Assembly: GCA_031555315.1 (NCBI GenBank)
Contig: JAVBUO010000005.1
Span: forward strand, 62,001-126,000
Reading direction: 5' to 3'
DNA length: 64,000 nt
Origin: JAVBJV01 sp031555315
GTDB lineage: Bacteria > Pseudomonadota > Alphaproteobacteria > Acetobacterales > Acetobacteraceae
Under the pieces are notes generated by a model, which searched no databases, had not been told where the DNA came from, and saw only the letters and a program-made list of their open reading frames with translations. Shown here piece after piece: positions 9,494 to 18,251 of this stretch; the stretch's first letter is position 1; each line of letters begins with the position of its first letter. A program made the position numbers and the translations under genes.

Positions 9494-10419
9494 CGATTTC
9501 CAAGAAGCGTATTGCGGTTCTGTATGGCGGCATTTCGGCCGAACGCGAGGTCAGCCTGAACAGTGGCACGCAGGCCGTGGCCGCGCTGCGCGAGGCCGGG
9601 TACGAGGTGACGCCGATCGATGTCGGCGCGGATATTTCAGCGGTGATCGCGGCGCTGACGCCGCGCCCGGATGCGGTGTTCAACGCGTTGCACGGACGTT
9701 TCGGCGAGGACGGGACGATCCAGGGCGTACTGGAATGGCTGCGGATTCCCTATACGCATTCCGGTCTCTGCGCGTCGGCGTTGGCGATGGACAAGGTGAT
9801 GACCAAATCCATTCTAGCGTCGGCCGGGTTGCCGGTGCCGGCGGGCAAGATGGTGGATGTCGCATCGCTGGTGCAGACCGACCCGTTGCCGCTGCCCTAT
9901 GTGGTGAAGCCGAGCAACGAAGGTTCGTCGGTCGGTGTGTATATCGTGCGTGGCGGTGACAACCGGCGCGCCGAGATTGTCGAAAAATGGACCTACGGGC
10001 CGCAGGCGATGGCCGAAGCCTACATCCCTGGCCGCGAACTGACGGTAGCGGTGATGGACGACCGGCCGCTGGCGGTGACCGAGATCGATACCGGGCATGT
10101 GTTCTACGACTACGAGGCCAAATACGCGGCGGGCGGCAGCGCGCATGTGATCCCGGCGAAGATCCACCCCGATGTGTACACGCGCGCGCTGGAACTGGCG
10201 CTGGCGGCACACCGGGCGCTGGGGTGCCGCGGCCTGTCGCGCGTTGACTTCCGTTACGACGATACGGCGGGCGAACCCGGCAAGCTGTATGTGCTGGAAG
10301 TAAATACGCAGCCTGGCATGACGGCGACATCGCTGGCGCCGGAACAGGCGGCGTATCTTGGAATTTCGTTTGCGCAACTTTGCGCCTGGATGGTGGAGAA
10401 CGCACGATGCGACGCGTAA
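9490..10419 (+). CDS. ddl: D-alanine--D-alanine ligase
   Basis: ATP-grasp ligase that makes the D-Ala-D-Ala dipeptide used by MurF. A GTG start at 9490 is preferred because it overlaps the murB stop (GTGA) and gives 309 residues starting VTISKKRIAVLYGG. The upstream ATG at 9439 would add 17 residues from inside murB. Visible markers are YGGISAEREVSLNSG, NALHGRFGEDGTIQG, PYTHSGLCASALAMDK, VVKPSNEGSSVGV, the Arg/Asp region RGLSRVDFRYD and the metal/substrate motif VLEVNTQPGMTATSL. Gene order (murB-ddl-ftsQ) is that of alphaproteobacterial dcw clusters. Confidence 0.95.
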   Translation: MTISKKRIAVLYGGISAEREVSLNSGTQAVAALREAGYEVTPIDVGADISAVIAALTPRPDAVFNALHGRFGEDGTIQGVLEWLRIPYTHSGLCASALAMDKVMTKSILASAGLPVPAGKMVDVASLVQTDPLPLPYVVKPSNEGSSVGVYIVRGGDNRRAEIVEKWTYGPQAMAEAYIPGRELTVAVMDDRPLAVTEIDTGHVFYDYEAKYAAGGSAHVIPAKIHPDVYTRALELALAAHRALGCRGLSRVDFRYDDTAGEPGKLYVLEVNTQPGMTATSLAPEQAAYLGISFAQLCAWMVENARCDA

Positions 10420-11246
10420 GTGGCCGCAGGAAGCAGGATCGCCCCGGCATTCTGCATCTGTTTTTCAAGCGGCAACGCAAATACCTGCGGGCTGTGCTGC
10501 CGGTCACGGTGGCGGTGCTGGCGATCGGCGGTGCCGTGTTGCTGATCCGCTCGGCTGATCCCAGCGGGCATGTCGGGGAAGGGGTCAACCGGCTGATGGC
10601 GGCGGCCGGGCTCAGCGTGCGTGAAATACGCTATGAGGGGCGCAATCTGACTCCGGAACCTTTGCTGCATGCGGCTGTGTCGGCACCCCTTGGGTCGTCG
10701 ATCTTCGCCGTATCGCCGCGCGAGATCCGCGAACGGGTGGAAACGCTGTCCTGGGTGGAATCGGCGTCGATCGAACGCATTCTGCCGGGCACGATCATCG
10801 TGCGGATCGTCGAGCGCGCGCCGTTCGCGATCTGGCAGAACAGCGGTCGCTATACGCTGATCGACCGGTCGGGGCACGAAATCGAAGCGGACGATCTGCG
10901 GGCGTATTCGAACCTGCCGCTGGTGGTGGGCGCAGGTGCGCCGCCGCGTGCCGCAAGCTTGCTGCAATTGCTGAGTAATTACCCGGCGTTGCAGGAACGG
11001 GTGAAGGCAGTGGTGCGTGTGTCGGAACGGCGTTGGAATCTGCGGCTGGCGTCCGGCATGGATATTCTGCTGCCGGAAGGGCACGAGGAAGCCGCTCTGC
11101 GGCGTCTGATGGAGATCCATCAGCGCGATAACGTTCTCGATCGGCCGCTGTCCAGCATCGATATGCGTCTGCCGGATCGCATGGTGCTGCGTCCGCGCAG
11201 TGACGCGCCGTCGCTCGGTTCGAACGTGCAGCGCAGGCCGGTATAA
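10407..11246 (+). CDS. ftsQ: Cell division protein FtsQ
   Basis: Bitopic divisome protein that links early cytoplasmic and late periplasmic division factors. Start 10407 (MRRVSGRRKQDRPG) gives 279 residues and overlaps ddl by 13 bases. An in-frame start at 10380 is possible but adds residues from within ddl. There is a basic cytoplasmic tail, one membrane segment at about residues 31-49, then a POTRA domain (GLSVREIRYEGR through WVESASIERILPGTIIVRIVER) and the FtsQ beta-domain with YTLIDRSGHEI. It is followed by nine bases and ftsA. Assignment is by POTRA/FtsQ pattern plus position. Confidence 0.93.
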   Translation: MRRVSGRRKQDRPGILHLFFKRQRKYLRAVLPVTVAVLAIGGAVLLIRSADPSGHVGEGVNRLMAAAGLSVREIRYEGRNLTPEPLLHAAVSAPLGSSIFAVSPREIRERVETLSWVESASIERILPGTIIVRIVERAPFAIWQNSGRYTLIDRSGHEIEADDLRAYSNLPLVVGAGAPPRAASLLQLLSNYPALQERVKAVVRVSERRWNLRLASGMDILLPEGHEEAALRRLMEIHQRDNVLDRPLSSIDMRLPDRMVLRPRSDAPSLGSNVQRRPV

Positions 11247-11255
11247 GGAGGGAGG

Positions 11256-12557
11256 ATGAGCGAGCTTTCAACCGTCCGCCGCCAGTCTTCGCCAGTGACC
11301 GACGAGGCGAACGCGCCGCGTCGGCGGGTATTGCGTAGCGGTCTTTTCGGTGTCGTGGATGTTGGCAGCACGAAGATCGCCTGTCTGATCGGACGTGGCG
11401 AGAGCGATGGCACGCTGCGGGTGACCGGCTTTGGCTGGCAGCGCAGCCGGGGCGTGCGCAACGGCGCGGTTGCCGACCTGGACGATGCCGTACAGGCAAT
11501 TCGCGCCGCGGTCGGCCAGGCCGAGGAGATGGCCGATACGCGCCTGCGCGCGGTGACGTTGAATCTGTCCTGCGGTGGGCCTGAAAGCCGGTTGTTCAAC
11601 GTGCAGTGGCCGGTCGGCGGCCGCGCCGTGGATGAAAGCGATCTGCGTCGCATCGTGGGAGAAGGCCGGGCGCGCGCCGCCAGCGAAGGCAGGGAGACCA
11701 TCCACAACATACCGCTGTCGTTTTCGGCCGACGACACGTCGCGCGTGCTCGATCCGCGCGGGCTGCATTGCGACACGTTGAGCGCGCGCTTGCATGTCGT
11801 CGACGCCAGCATGACGGCGCTGCGCAATCTGGGGATCTGCATTTCCAAATGCGATCTGGATATCGCGGAACTGGTCTCGGCACCGCTGGCAGCCGGTCTG
11901 TCGGCGCTGGTCGAGGACGAGCGCGAGCTGGGGGCCGTCGTCGTCGATATGGGGGGCGGCACCACCAGTCTTGCCGTGTTCAGTGAAGGTCAGTTTCTGC
12001 ATACCGCGCAGATTCCGGTCGGCGGCATGCATGTGACGAACGATCTGGCGCGTGTGCTGTCCACCACGGTCGCCCATGCCGAGCGTATGAAGACATTGTA
12101 CGGCGGTGTGCAGGAAAGTCCGGAGGACGCCCGCGAGATGCTGCCCGTGCCGCTGGTGGGAGAAGAGGAGCATCACATCGCCAAGGTGCCGCGCACGATG
12201 GTGGTGAACGTCATTCGCCCGCGCCTGGAAGAAACTTTTGAACTGGTGAAGGACCGGCTCGAATCCTCGGGCATGAGCCGTGCCAACGCGCGCGTGGTGC
12301 TGACCGGCGGCGGCAGCCAGCTGGTCGGGGTGCGCGACATGGCGGCGCGCATTCTGGACCGGCAGGTGCGCCTGGGGCGGCCGTTCGGATTGCGCGGCAT
12401 ACCCGATTCGGCTTCAGGACCGGCCTTTGCGGTTGCTGCGGGTTTGTTGCAGTGGGCCGCCGGAGAGGGGCGCGTACTGCAGGATTTGGACTTGATGGCG
12501 GAACATCGTCCCGGTGCGTGGCGCCGGGTTGTCAACTGGCTGAAAGAGAGGGTGTGA
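11256..12557 (+). CDS. ftsA: Cell division protein FtsA
   Basis: Actin-like ATPase that tethers FtsZ filaments to the inner membrane and recruits later divisome parts. It has 433 residues and a clear ribosome-binding site (GGAGGGAGG just before the ATG). Actin-fold signatures are GVVDVGSTKIACLIG near residue 30, the phosphate-2 motif VVVDMGGGTTSLAVF, and adenosine-motif-like LTGGGSQLVGV. The C-terminus ends in a short amphipathic basic stretch (RRVVNWLKERV) that fits the known membrane-targeting helix. Nine bases separate it from ftsQ. Confidence 0.96.
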   Translation: MSELSTVRRQSSPVTDEANAPRRRVLRSGLFGVVDVGSTKIACLIGRGESDGTLRVTGFGWQRSRGVRNGAVADLDDAVQAIRAAVGQAEEMADTRLRAVTLNLSCGGPESRLFNVQWPVGGRAVDESDLRRIVGEGRARAASEGRETIHNIPLSFSADDTSRVLDPRGLHCDTLSARLHVVDASMTALRNLGICISKCDLDIAELVSAPLAAGLSALVEDERELGAVVVDMGGGTTSLAVFSEGQFLHTAQIPVGGMHVTNDLARVLSTTVAHAERMKTLYGGVQESPEDAREMLPVPLVGEEEHHIAKVPRTMVVNVIRPRLEETFELVKDRLESSGMSRANARVVLTGGGSQLVGVRDMAARILDRQVRLGRPFGLRGIPDSASGPAFAVAAGLLQWAAGEGRVLQDLDLMAEHRPGAWRRVVNWLKERV

Positions 12558-12693
12558 TGCAAATACAGAAAGAAAATCACATAAACCATACGTCCTTCGT
12601 AATAACCTCTTGCTTTGGCTACGGGCGTATCGGTATCGCATTTAAGAATCGTCTTCGCCGAAAGAATTCAGACCGCTGCTTGGAGGCCGGACA
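12558..12693 (+). promoter_or_regulatory. ftsZ leader region, probable own promoter
   Basis: After a run of overlapping genes the cluster opens a 136-base gap, relatively A/T-rich in its first half, in front of ftsZ. This suggests a separate ftsZ promoter. The best sigma-70-like pair I can find is TTGCTT at 12610-12615 with TATCGC at 12634-12639 (18-base spacer), which is weak. A good ribosome-binding site (GGAGG) sits shortly before the ATG. I see no TTAA-N7-TTAA CtrA box here. The promoter assignment is inference from spacing. Confidence 0.3.
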
Positions 12694-14262
12694 ATGACTC
12701 TGAACCTGACTATCCCACAGACGACCCATATCGATTTCACACCGCGTATCTCGGTGATCGGGGTCGGTGGCGGCGGAACCAACGCGGTCGACAACATGAT
12801 CACGATGGGACTCGACGGAGTCGACTTCGTGGTCGCCAACACCGATGCGCAGTCGCTGGTGCGATCCAGGGCGGAGCGCCGCATTCAGCTCGGGCCGCAT
12901 CTGACCCAGGGGCTGGGCGCGGGCGGCAAGCCCGAGATCGGGCGCGGATCGGCGGAAGAGGCGGCGGAAGAACTGGCGCAGCACATGGATGGTGCGCATA
13001 TGGTGTTCGTGGCGGCGGGCATGGGCGGCGGCACCGGCACGGGGGCCGCGCCGATCATCGCGCGCATGGCGCGCGAGCGCGGCATTCTGACGGTGGGCGT
13101 GGCGACCAAGCCATTCGACTTCGAAGGCATGCGCCGCCGCAAGGTGGCCGAGGCCGGGCTTGAGGAACTGCAGCAGTACGTCGATACGCTGATCGTGATT
13201 CCGAACCAGAACCTCTTCCGGATGGCGAACGAGAAGACCACCTATCTCGAAGCCTTCAAGATGGCCGACACGGTTCTGTACATGGGCGTGCGCGGCGTGA
13301 CCGATCTGATCGTCAATCCGGGGCTGATCAATCTCGACTTCGCGGATATCCGGTCGGTGATGGCCGAAATGGGCAAGGCGATGATGGGCACCGGCGAAGC
13401 CGAAGGCGACGACCGCGCCATCAAGGCCGCCGAGGCGGCGATCAGCAACCCGCTGCTGGAAGATTCGTCGATGCGCGGCGCCAAGGGTGTGCTGATCAAC
13501 ATCTCGGGTGGCCTCGACATGGGGATCATGGAGGTCGATGCCGCAGCCAACCGCATCCGCCAGGAAGTCGATGAGGAAGCGAACATCATCTTCGGGTCGT
13601 CGGTCGACGAATCGATGAACGGACGGATCCGGGTCTCGATCGTGGCGACCGGTATCGAGACTGTCGAGGTCGAGGCACGTCGTCCGAAGCTGGTGGCGAT
13701 GGGCGGGGCCGCAGTGCCGGTGGCGGCGCCGATCCTGCGTCCGACGGCGGTGCAGGCACATGTGCCGATGCAGCAGGGAACGATGCATATCGCGGCGGCG
13801 GCCGCTGCACCCGCACCGGAAGTGGCGGCGCCACTGCTGGACGTCATGCAGGAAGAACGGGTGGCGACGGCGGCGGCCAGCGCTGATCTCGCGCCGGTTG
13901 GTGCGATGAATGTGGCGCATCAGGCGCCGGTGCCGGTACTGGCATCGGCACCGGTCGCAACACCAGTGCAGGTGCCGGTTCGGGCGACACCTGTTGAGAC
14001 TGCCGCACCGGCGCCACGGATGAATCTGTTCCAGGCGATGACCGGCGGGCGTGGGCTGGGTGGATTGATCCGGCGTCCGCTGCAACCGGCGACGCAGATG
14101 TCTTCGGTTGTCACGCCGCCGCCTGTGCATCATCCCGCACCGGTTTCCTCGCGGGTCGAGCCAGCTCTGGTCAGCGAGGTGACACGTCCGGCATTGCGCA
14201 GCGGACAGACGGAAGACCATAATCTGGAGATCCCGACCTTTCTGCGTCGTCAGGCGAACTGA
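12694..14262 (+). CDS. ftsZ: Cell division GTPase FtsZ with long C-terminal linker
   Basis: Tubulin-like GTPase that forms the division ring. At 522 residues it is longer than the roughly 380-residue E. coli protein. Visible are VGGGGTNAVDNM near residue 24, the tubulin signature GGGTGTG at 111-117, the T7-type loop NLDFADIRSVM, and ATGIE closing the GTPase fold near residue 320. Residues about 330-505 are a low-complexity linker rich in Ala, Pro and Val, known in alphaproteobacterial FtsZ. The last residues, LEIPTFLRRQAN, are the conserved peptide that binds FtsA and other partners. It is followed by a strong terminator. Confidence 0.97.
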   Translation: MTLNLTIPQTTHIDFTPRISVIGVGGGGTNAVDNMITMGLDGVDFVVANTDAQSLVRSRAERRIQLGPHLTQGLGAGGKPEIGRGSAEEAAEELAQHMDGAHMVFVAAGMGGGTGTGAAPIIARMARERGILTVGVATKPFDFEGMRRRKVAEAGLEELQQYVDTLIVIPNQNLFRMANEKTTYLEAFKMADTVLYMGVRGVTDLIVNPGLINLDFADIRSVMAEMGKAMMGTGEAEGDDRAIKAAEAAISNPLLEDSSMRGAKGVLINISGGLDMGIMEVDAAANRIRQEVDEEANIIFGSSVDESMNGRIRVSIVATGIETVEVEARRPKLVAMGGAAVPVAAPILRPTAVQAHVPMQQGTMHIAAAAAAPAPEVAAPLLDVMQEERVATAAASADLAPVGAMNVAHQAPVPVLASAPVATPVQVPVRATPVETAAPAPRMNLFQAMTGGRGLGGLIRRPLQPATQMSSVVTPPPVHHPAPVSSRVEPALVSEVTRPALRSGQTEDHNLEIPTFLRRQAN

Positions 14263-14326
14263 CGCGGATGAAGCGCCGGGCGTATTGATGCAGGCGTAGC
14301 GTCAGGGCGCGGAGATACATCATGAA

Positions 14327-14356
14327 GAGGCGGTCCCCATCGGGACCGCCTCGTTT
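14327..14356 (+). terminator. Rho-independent terminator after ftsZ
   Basis: A perfect 11-base stem (14327-14337 pairing with 14342-14352, loop CATC) is followed by GTTTGT. It lies 65 bases after the ftsZ stop and closes the division cluster. The T-tract is short and interrupted, but stem strength and position support termination. Confidence 0.8.
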
Positions 14357-14550
14357 GTATCGGATGCGAATTTTGTCAAAAAAAGGGCAATCGCAACGAA
14401 GGTGTGTTGCGAAAATAACGCATGTAAATCAACGTATTATCATTGAAATATGGAGCAATATTCCTTGATTTTACCGTGCTGCCAGCCTTTCCTATTTTCA
14501 GCCTGCGCGCATGAGTCAACGCGCGGAATTGATCCTGTGAATGGGCCGTC
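14357..14550. other. A/T-rich upstream region of lpxC
   Basis: This stretch between the ftsZ terminator and lpxC is clearly more A/T-rich than its surroundings, as expected for a promoter region. It contains TATTAT at 14435-14440 and TTGCGA at 14407-14412, but with a 22-base spacer, so I do not call a specific promoter. No coding sequence or RNA gene is evident. Confidence 0.35.
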
Positions 14551-15510
14551 ATGCTTATCAAGACTGTTGAAACCGCCATCCTTCCAGCCCAGCAGCGCAC
14601 GTTGCGCGGGTCGATCGGCTGTGCCGGCGTTGGGCTGCATTCCGGCAAGCGCGTCAACCTGACCATGCATCCGGCGCCGGTCGGCACGGGGATTGTTTTC
14701 CGGCGCGTCGATCTGGGCGTGGATATTCCGGCGTCTTATGACAGGGTGGTCGATACACGTCTGTGCACCGTGCTGGCGGCCGAAGGGCGTGCGGATGTGC
14801 GTGTCGGCACGGTCGAGCACATCATGGCGGCGCTGGCGGCCTGCAACATCGACAATGCGATCATCGATGTGGACAGCCCCGAAATCCCCATTCTGGACGG
14901 TTCTTCCGCGCCGTTCGTTTTTCTGATCGAAAGCGCCGGAATCGTATCCCAGAGCGCGCCGCGGCGCGTGATTGAGGTTCTGCGTTCTGTCTATGTAACG
15001 GAAGGCGAGGCATCGGCGGAACTGCATCCGGGTACGGTTGCGGCGCTGGTTGCGCATGTGTCGATCGATTTTCAGGCGCCAGCCATCGGGGCGCAGAGCG
15101 CCGGTCTGACGCTGACCGGCTCGACCTTTACCCGTGAAGTGGCACAGGCGCGTACCTTCACTCAGGCCGCCGAAGTTGCGTATCTTCGTTCGGTCGGGCT
15201 GGCGCTGGGCGGCAGCCTGGACAACGCGGTGGTGGTCGATGGCGACCGGATTCTGAACCCCGGCGGATTGCGGATGCAGAACGAATTCGCCACGCACAAA
15301 CTGCTGGATGCGGTGGGTGATCTGGCGCTGGCCGGTGCGCCGCTGCAGGCGCGCTTCATCGGGCATCGTACGGGCCATGCGCTGAATAACCGCGTATTGC
15401 ATGCACTGTTTGCCGATCCGTCCAACTGGCGCTGGGCGGACGGCGCAGCGGCGTCTCAGTCGGCGGCCCCGCATCTGCCGGTATCGGCGGCTGCATCGCC
15501 AGCGATATGA
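14551..15510 (+). CDS. lpxC: UDP-3-O-acyl-N-acetylglucosamine deacetylase LpxC
   Basis: Zinc-dependent cytoplasmic deacetylase that catalyses the first committed step of lipid A synthesis. It has 319 residues. Family features are GVGLHSGKRVNLTM near the N-terminus, the zinc-binding EHIMAALAACNIDNA, PEIPILDGSSAPFV, FTREVAQARTFT, GGSLDNAVVVD, NEFATHKLLDAVGDLAL (second zinc His and Asp) and GHRTGHALNNRVLHAL (catalytic His). The gene follows the division cluster, a common arrangement in proteobacteria. The C-terminal 25 residues (Ala-rich, WADGAAASQ onward) are low complexity and probably not part of the fold. Confidence 0.97.
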   Translation: MLIKTVETAILPAQQRTLRGSIGCAGVGLHSGKRVNLTMHPAPVGTGIVFRRVDLGVDIPASYDRVVDTRLCTVLAAEGRADVRVGTVEHIMAALAACNIDNAIIDVDSPEIPILDGSSAPFVFLIESAGIVSQSAPRRVIEVLRSVYVTEGEASAELHPGTVAALVAHVSIDFQAPAIGAQSAGLTLTGSTFTREVAQARTFTQAAEVAYLRSVGLALGGSLDNAVVVDGDRILNPGGLRMQNEFATHKLLDAVGDLALAGAPLQARFIGHRTGHALNNRVLHALFADPSNWRWADGAAASQSAAPHLPVSAAASPAI

Positions 15511-15595
15511 AGTGCGTCCGGATACCAGACACAAAATAGGGCTCGACGCACGTGCCGGTGTGTTATACCACCGTTGGTGAACGGGGCATGTATTG

Positions 15596-16480
15596 ATGAT
15601 TTTGCGCGTTTTAGCAGTCTTTCTTCTTCTGATCACGGCAGCCTGCTCGTCTTCGTCGAGTGACGAGCCTGCCGATGTTCGGCGTCCGGATGGCGTTACG
15701 GCGGAAACCTCGCCCGAGACCATCTATAACATGGGTGTTGATGCGATGCAGGCCGAGGAATATTCTCGCGCCGTGCAGATGTTCGACCTGATCGAACGCG
15801 AACACCCGTATTCATCGTGGGCGGTGAATGCCAAGCTGATGGCAGCCTTCGCGCAGTATCAGCGGCAGAAATACACCGAAGCCATTGGCGCGCTGGATCG
15901 GTTCATACAGTTGCATCCGGCGAATCGGGACATTGCTTATGCGTACTATCTACGCGCGCTGTGTTATTACGAACAGATATCGGACGTGCAGCGCGACCAG
16001 CAGGGCACCAGTGCCGCGATGTCGGCGTTGCAGGAGGTCGTGAACCGCTTTCCTGAAACATCCTATGCACGCGATGCACGGTTGAAGATCGATCTGGCGC
16101 GCGATCATCTGGCTGGCAAGGAAATGGAAGTCGGCCGCTGGTATCAGCGCCAACGCCTGTATACCGCAGCGATCGGGCGGTTCCGCCGCGTGATCGAAGC
16201 GTACCAGACCACCAACCACGTGCCGGAGGCTCTGCACCGGCTGACCGAGATCTACCTGACGCTGGGCTTGCGTGATGAAGCGCGCCGGACGGCGGCGGTG
16301 CTGGGACATAACTTCCCGGGCAACGAATGGTACAAGGACAGCTACGACCTGATGCGCGAATACGGCGATCTGCCCGTGCCGGGGTCTGCGCCGTCGGGAT
16401 CGGCGGCTAGCAATGGCGGCAGCACGGATACCGGCGGCGAGTCGGGTAGTTCGGGCGGCTGGTTCGGATGGCTTTTCTGA
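15596..16480 (+). CDS. bamD: Outer membrane assembly lipoprotein BamD
   Basis: Lipoprotein of the BAM complex that inserts beta-barrel proteins in the outer membrane. The ATG at 15596 (preceded in frame by a TTG) gives 294 residues with a signal peptide and lipobox ending at Cys17 (ITAAC), followed by a serine run. TPR-like repeats follow: QAEEYSRAVQMFDLIEREHP, KYTEAIGALDRFIQLHP, MSALQEVVNRFPET, RRVIEAYQTTNHVPEALHRL. This matches the BamD/ComL organisation. The C-terminus is a Ser/Gly-rich tail ending in GWFGWLF. The lpxC-bamD-recN-ligA order is typical of the Rhodospirillales. Confidence 0.93.
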   Translation: MILRVLAVFLLLITAACSSSSSDEPADVRRPDGVTAETSPETIYNMGVDAMQAEEYSRAVQMFDLIEREHPYSSWAVNAKLMAAFAQYQRQKYTEAIGALDRFIQLHPANRDIAYAYYLRALCYYEQISDVQRDQQGTSAAMSALQEVVNRFPETSYARDARLKIDLARDHLAGKEMEVGRWYQRQRLYTAAIGRFRRVIEAYQTTNHVPEALHRLTEIYLTLGLRDEARRTAAVLGHNFPGNEWYKDSYDLMREYGDLPVPGSAPSGSAASNGGSTDTGGESGSSGGWFGWLF

Positions 16481-16498
16481 TCCGGCGGAAAGTGTAGC

Positions 16499-16526
16499 AA
16501 AGGGGGCGCGCAAGCGCCCCTTTTCC
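16499..16526 (+). terminator. Terminator after bamD
   Basis: GGGGCGC at 16503-16509 pairs with GCGCCCC at 16514-16520 across a GCAA loop, with flanking AAAG/CTTTT pairing and a run of T. This is a classical intrinsic terminator 19 bases after bamD, so recN is probably transcribed from its own promoter. Confidence 0.85.
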
Positions 16527-16586
16527 TTGGAGCCGTTCTCGGGCAACAGTAGTACCGTTCTTCACGAGGATGTGGGATTCGCGCCA

Positions 16587-18251
16587 ATGCTCCAGTCGCT
16601 CTCAATTCGCGATGTGGTGCTGATCGAACGGCTGGACCTGTCCTTCGGGCCCGGCCTTTCGGTGCTGACCGGGGAAACCGGGGCGGGCAAGTCCATTCTG
16701 CTCGACAGTCTTGGACTGGTGCTGGGCATGCGCGCCGATTCCGCACTGGTACGGGCCGGCGCGAAAGAGGCCAGCATCACCGCGAGCTTCGACCTTGAAG
16801 ACGGGCACCCCGCGTTGACGCTGCTGGCGGAGCAAGGCGGCGATGCCGGACAGGATATGGTGCTGCGCCGTGTGGTTGGCGCCGATGGCAAGTCGCGCGC
16901 GTTCATCAATGGTCAGCCGGCCAGCGTGACTCAGTTGCGTCGGATCGGGGCATTGCTGGTCGAGGTGCAGGGCCAGCACGATCAGGTCGGGCTGGCCGAT
17001 CCGGCAACGCATATGGGGTTGCTGGATGTATTTGGTGTCCCGGTGAAGTTGCGCGATGCGGTGGCCGCTACCCATAAGGTCTGGCGGGCGGCGGTCGAGG
17101 CGTTGCGTGATTCGGAAGCCGCGATGCAGCAGGCGGCGCGCGATGAGGAATGGCTGCGCCATGCGGTAGACGAACTGTCGAAACTGGCGCCGGCTGAAGG
17201 CGAGGAGGACGAACTTTCCGCCGAACGCCAGCGTATGCAGCACGGAGAACGCCATGCCGAGGCAATTGCCACGGCGATCGCCGAATTGGCACCGCGCGAC
17301 CGGCGGTCGGGGCCGGCGCAGGCGCTGCGCGGTGCGACGCGTGCCTTGCAGCGTCTTTCCGAAGAAGCGGCGCCTGTCATGGCAGCGTTGGAACGGGCAG
17401 AAGAAGCGTTGGCCGAAGCTGAATTGCTGTTGCAGCGTTTGGCAGCGGACATCGAAGCCGATCCACGGCGGCTGGAGCAGGTGGAGGAACGCCTGTTTGC
17501 GCTGCGTGCGGCAGCGCGCAAGCATGCCGTGGCGGTCGTGGAGTTGCCCGCACTACTGGTGTCGCTGAGGGAACGCCTGGCGGCGCTGGATGCTGGTGCG
17601 GACCGGGTTGCCGCTTTGCATAAGGCGGCGCACAAGGCGCGCGCCGATTATGTGGCGGCGGCGGCGGCGCTGAGCGATGCCCGGCGCAGCGCGGCGACAA
17701 AGCTCGATAAGGAGGTGGCGAAGGAATTGCCGCCGCTACGTCTGGACAAGGCGCGGTTCATTACCGATGTGTCGGCGCTGCCCGACAGTGGATGGGGCGC
17801 GCACGGGGCCGATGCGGTGCAGTTTCTGGTGGCGACCAACCCGGGCCAGCCGGCGGGCGCCCTGGCGAAGATCGCATCGGGCGGCGAGCTGTCGCGCTTG
17901 ATGCTGGCGCTGAAAGTGGTGTTGGCGCGGGGTTCGCCGGTGCCGACTCTGGTGTTTGACGAAGTGGACAGTGGTATTGGCGGTGCAACGGCGGCGGCAG
18001 TGGGGGAACGTCTGGTGCGGGTGGCGGAACATTTGCAGGTTCTGGTGGTGACTCACAGCCCACAGGTGGCGGCGCGCGGTGTTGCGCATCTGCGGGTGAC
18101 GAAATCGGTGGCGCGCGGCGTGACCACCACCGCGGTGACGCAACTGAGCGATACTGAACGCCGCGAGGAGATCGCCCGCATGCTGGCGGGCGAAACCATC
18201 ACGGCCGCAGCGCGGGCGGCGGCGGACAGTCTGCTGGCAAATGCACAATGA
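16587..18251 (+). CDS. recN: DNA repair ATPase RecN
   Basis: SMC-like ATPase used in recombinational repair of double-strand breaks. The frame is open from 16413 across the bamD end and terminator, but the ATG at 16587 gives MLQSLSIRDVVLIERLDLSF, the standard RecN start, and 554 residues, the usual length. Walker A GETGAGKS is at residues 29-36. A central coiled-coil region rich in Ala/Glu/Arg spans roughly 170-380. The ABC signature ASGGELSRLMLALK, Walker B LVFDEVDSGIGG and VTHSPQVAARG are near the C-terminus. The stop overlaps ligA (ATGA). Confidence 0.96.
   Translation: MLQSLSIRDVVLIERLDLSFGPGLSVLTGETGAGKSILLDSLGLVLGMRADSALVRAGAKEASITASFDLEDGHPALTLLAEQGGDAGQDMVLRRVVGADGKSRAFINGQPASVTQLRRIGALLVEVQGQHDQVGLADPATHMGLLDVFGVPVKLRDAVAATHKVWRAAVEALRDSEAAMQQAARDEEWLRHAVDELSKLAPAEGEEDELSAERQRMQHGERHAEAIATAIAELAPRDRRSGPAQALRGATRALQRLSEEAAPVMAALERAEEALAEAELLLQRLAADIEADPRRLEQVEERLFALRAAARKHAVAVVELPALLVSLRERLAALDAGADRVAALHKAAHKARADYVAAAAALSDARRSAATKLDKEVAKELPPLRLDKARFITDVSALPDSGWGAHGADAVQFLVATNPGQPAGALAKIASGGELSRLMLALKVVLARGSPVPTLVFDEVDSGIGGATAAAVGERLVRVAEHLQVLVVTHSPQVAARGVAHLRVTKSVARGVTTTAVTQLSDTERREEIARMLAGETITAAARAAADSLLANAQ

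Noticed and set aside
12619..14220. 533-codon open frame antisense to ftsZ
   Set aside because: It mirrors the ftsZ coding frame in GC-rich DNA, is rich in Arg/His, has no recognisable domain or ribosome-binding site and ftsZ itself is certain.
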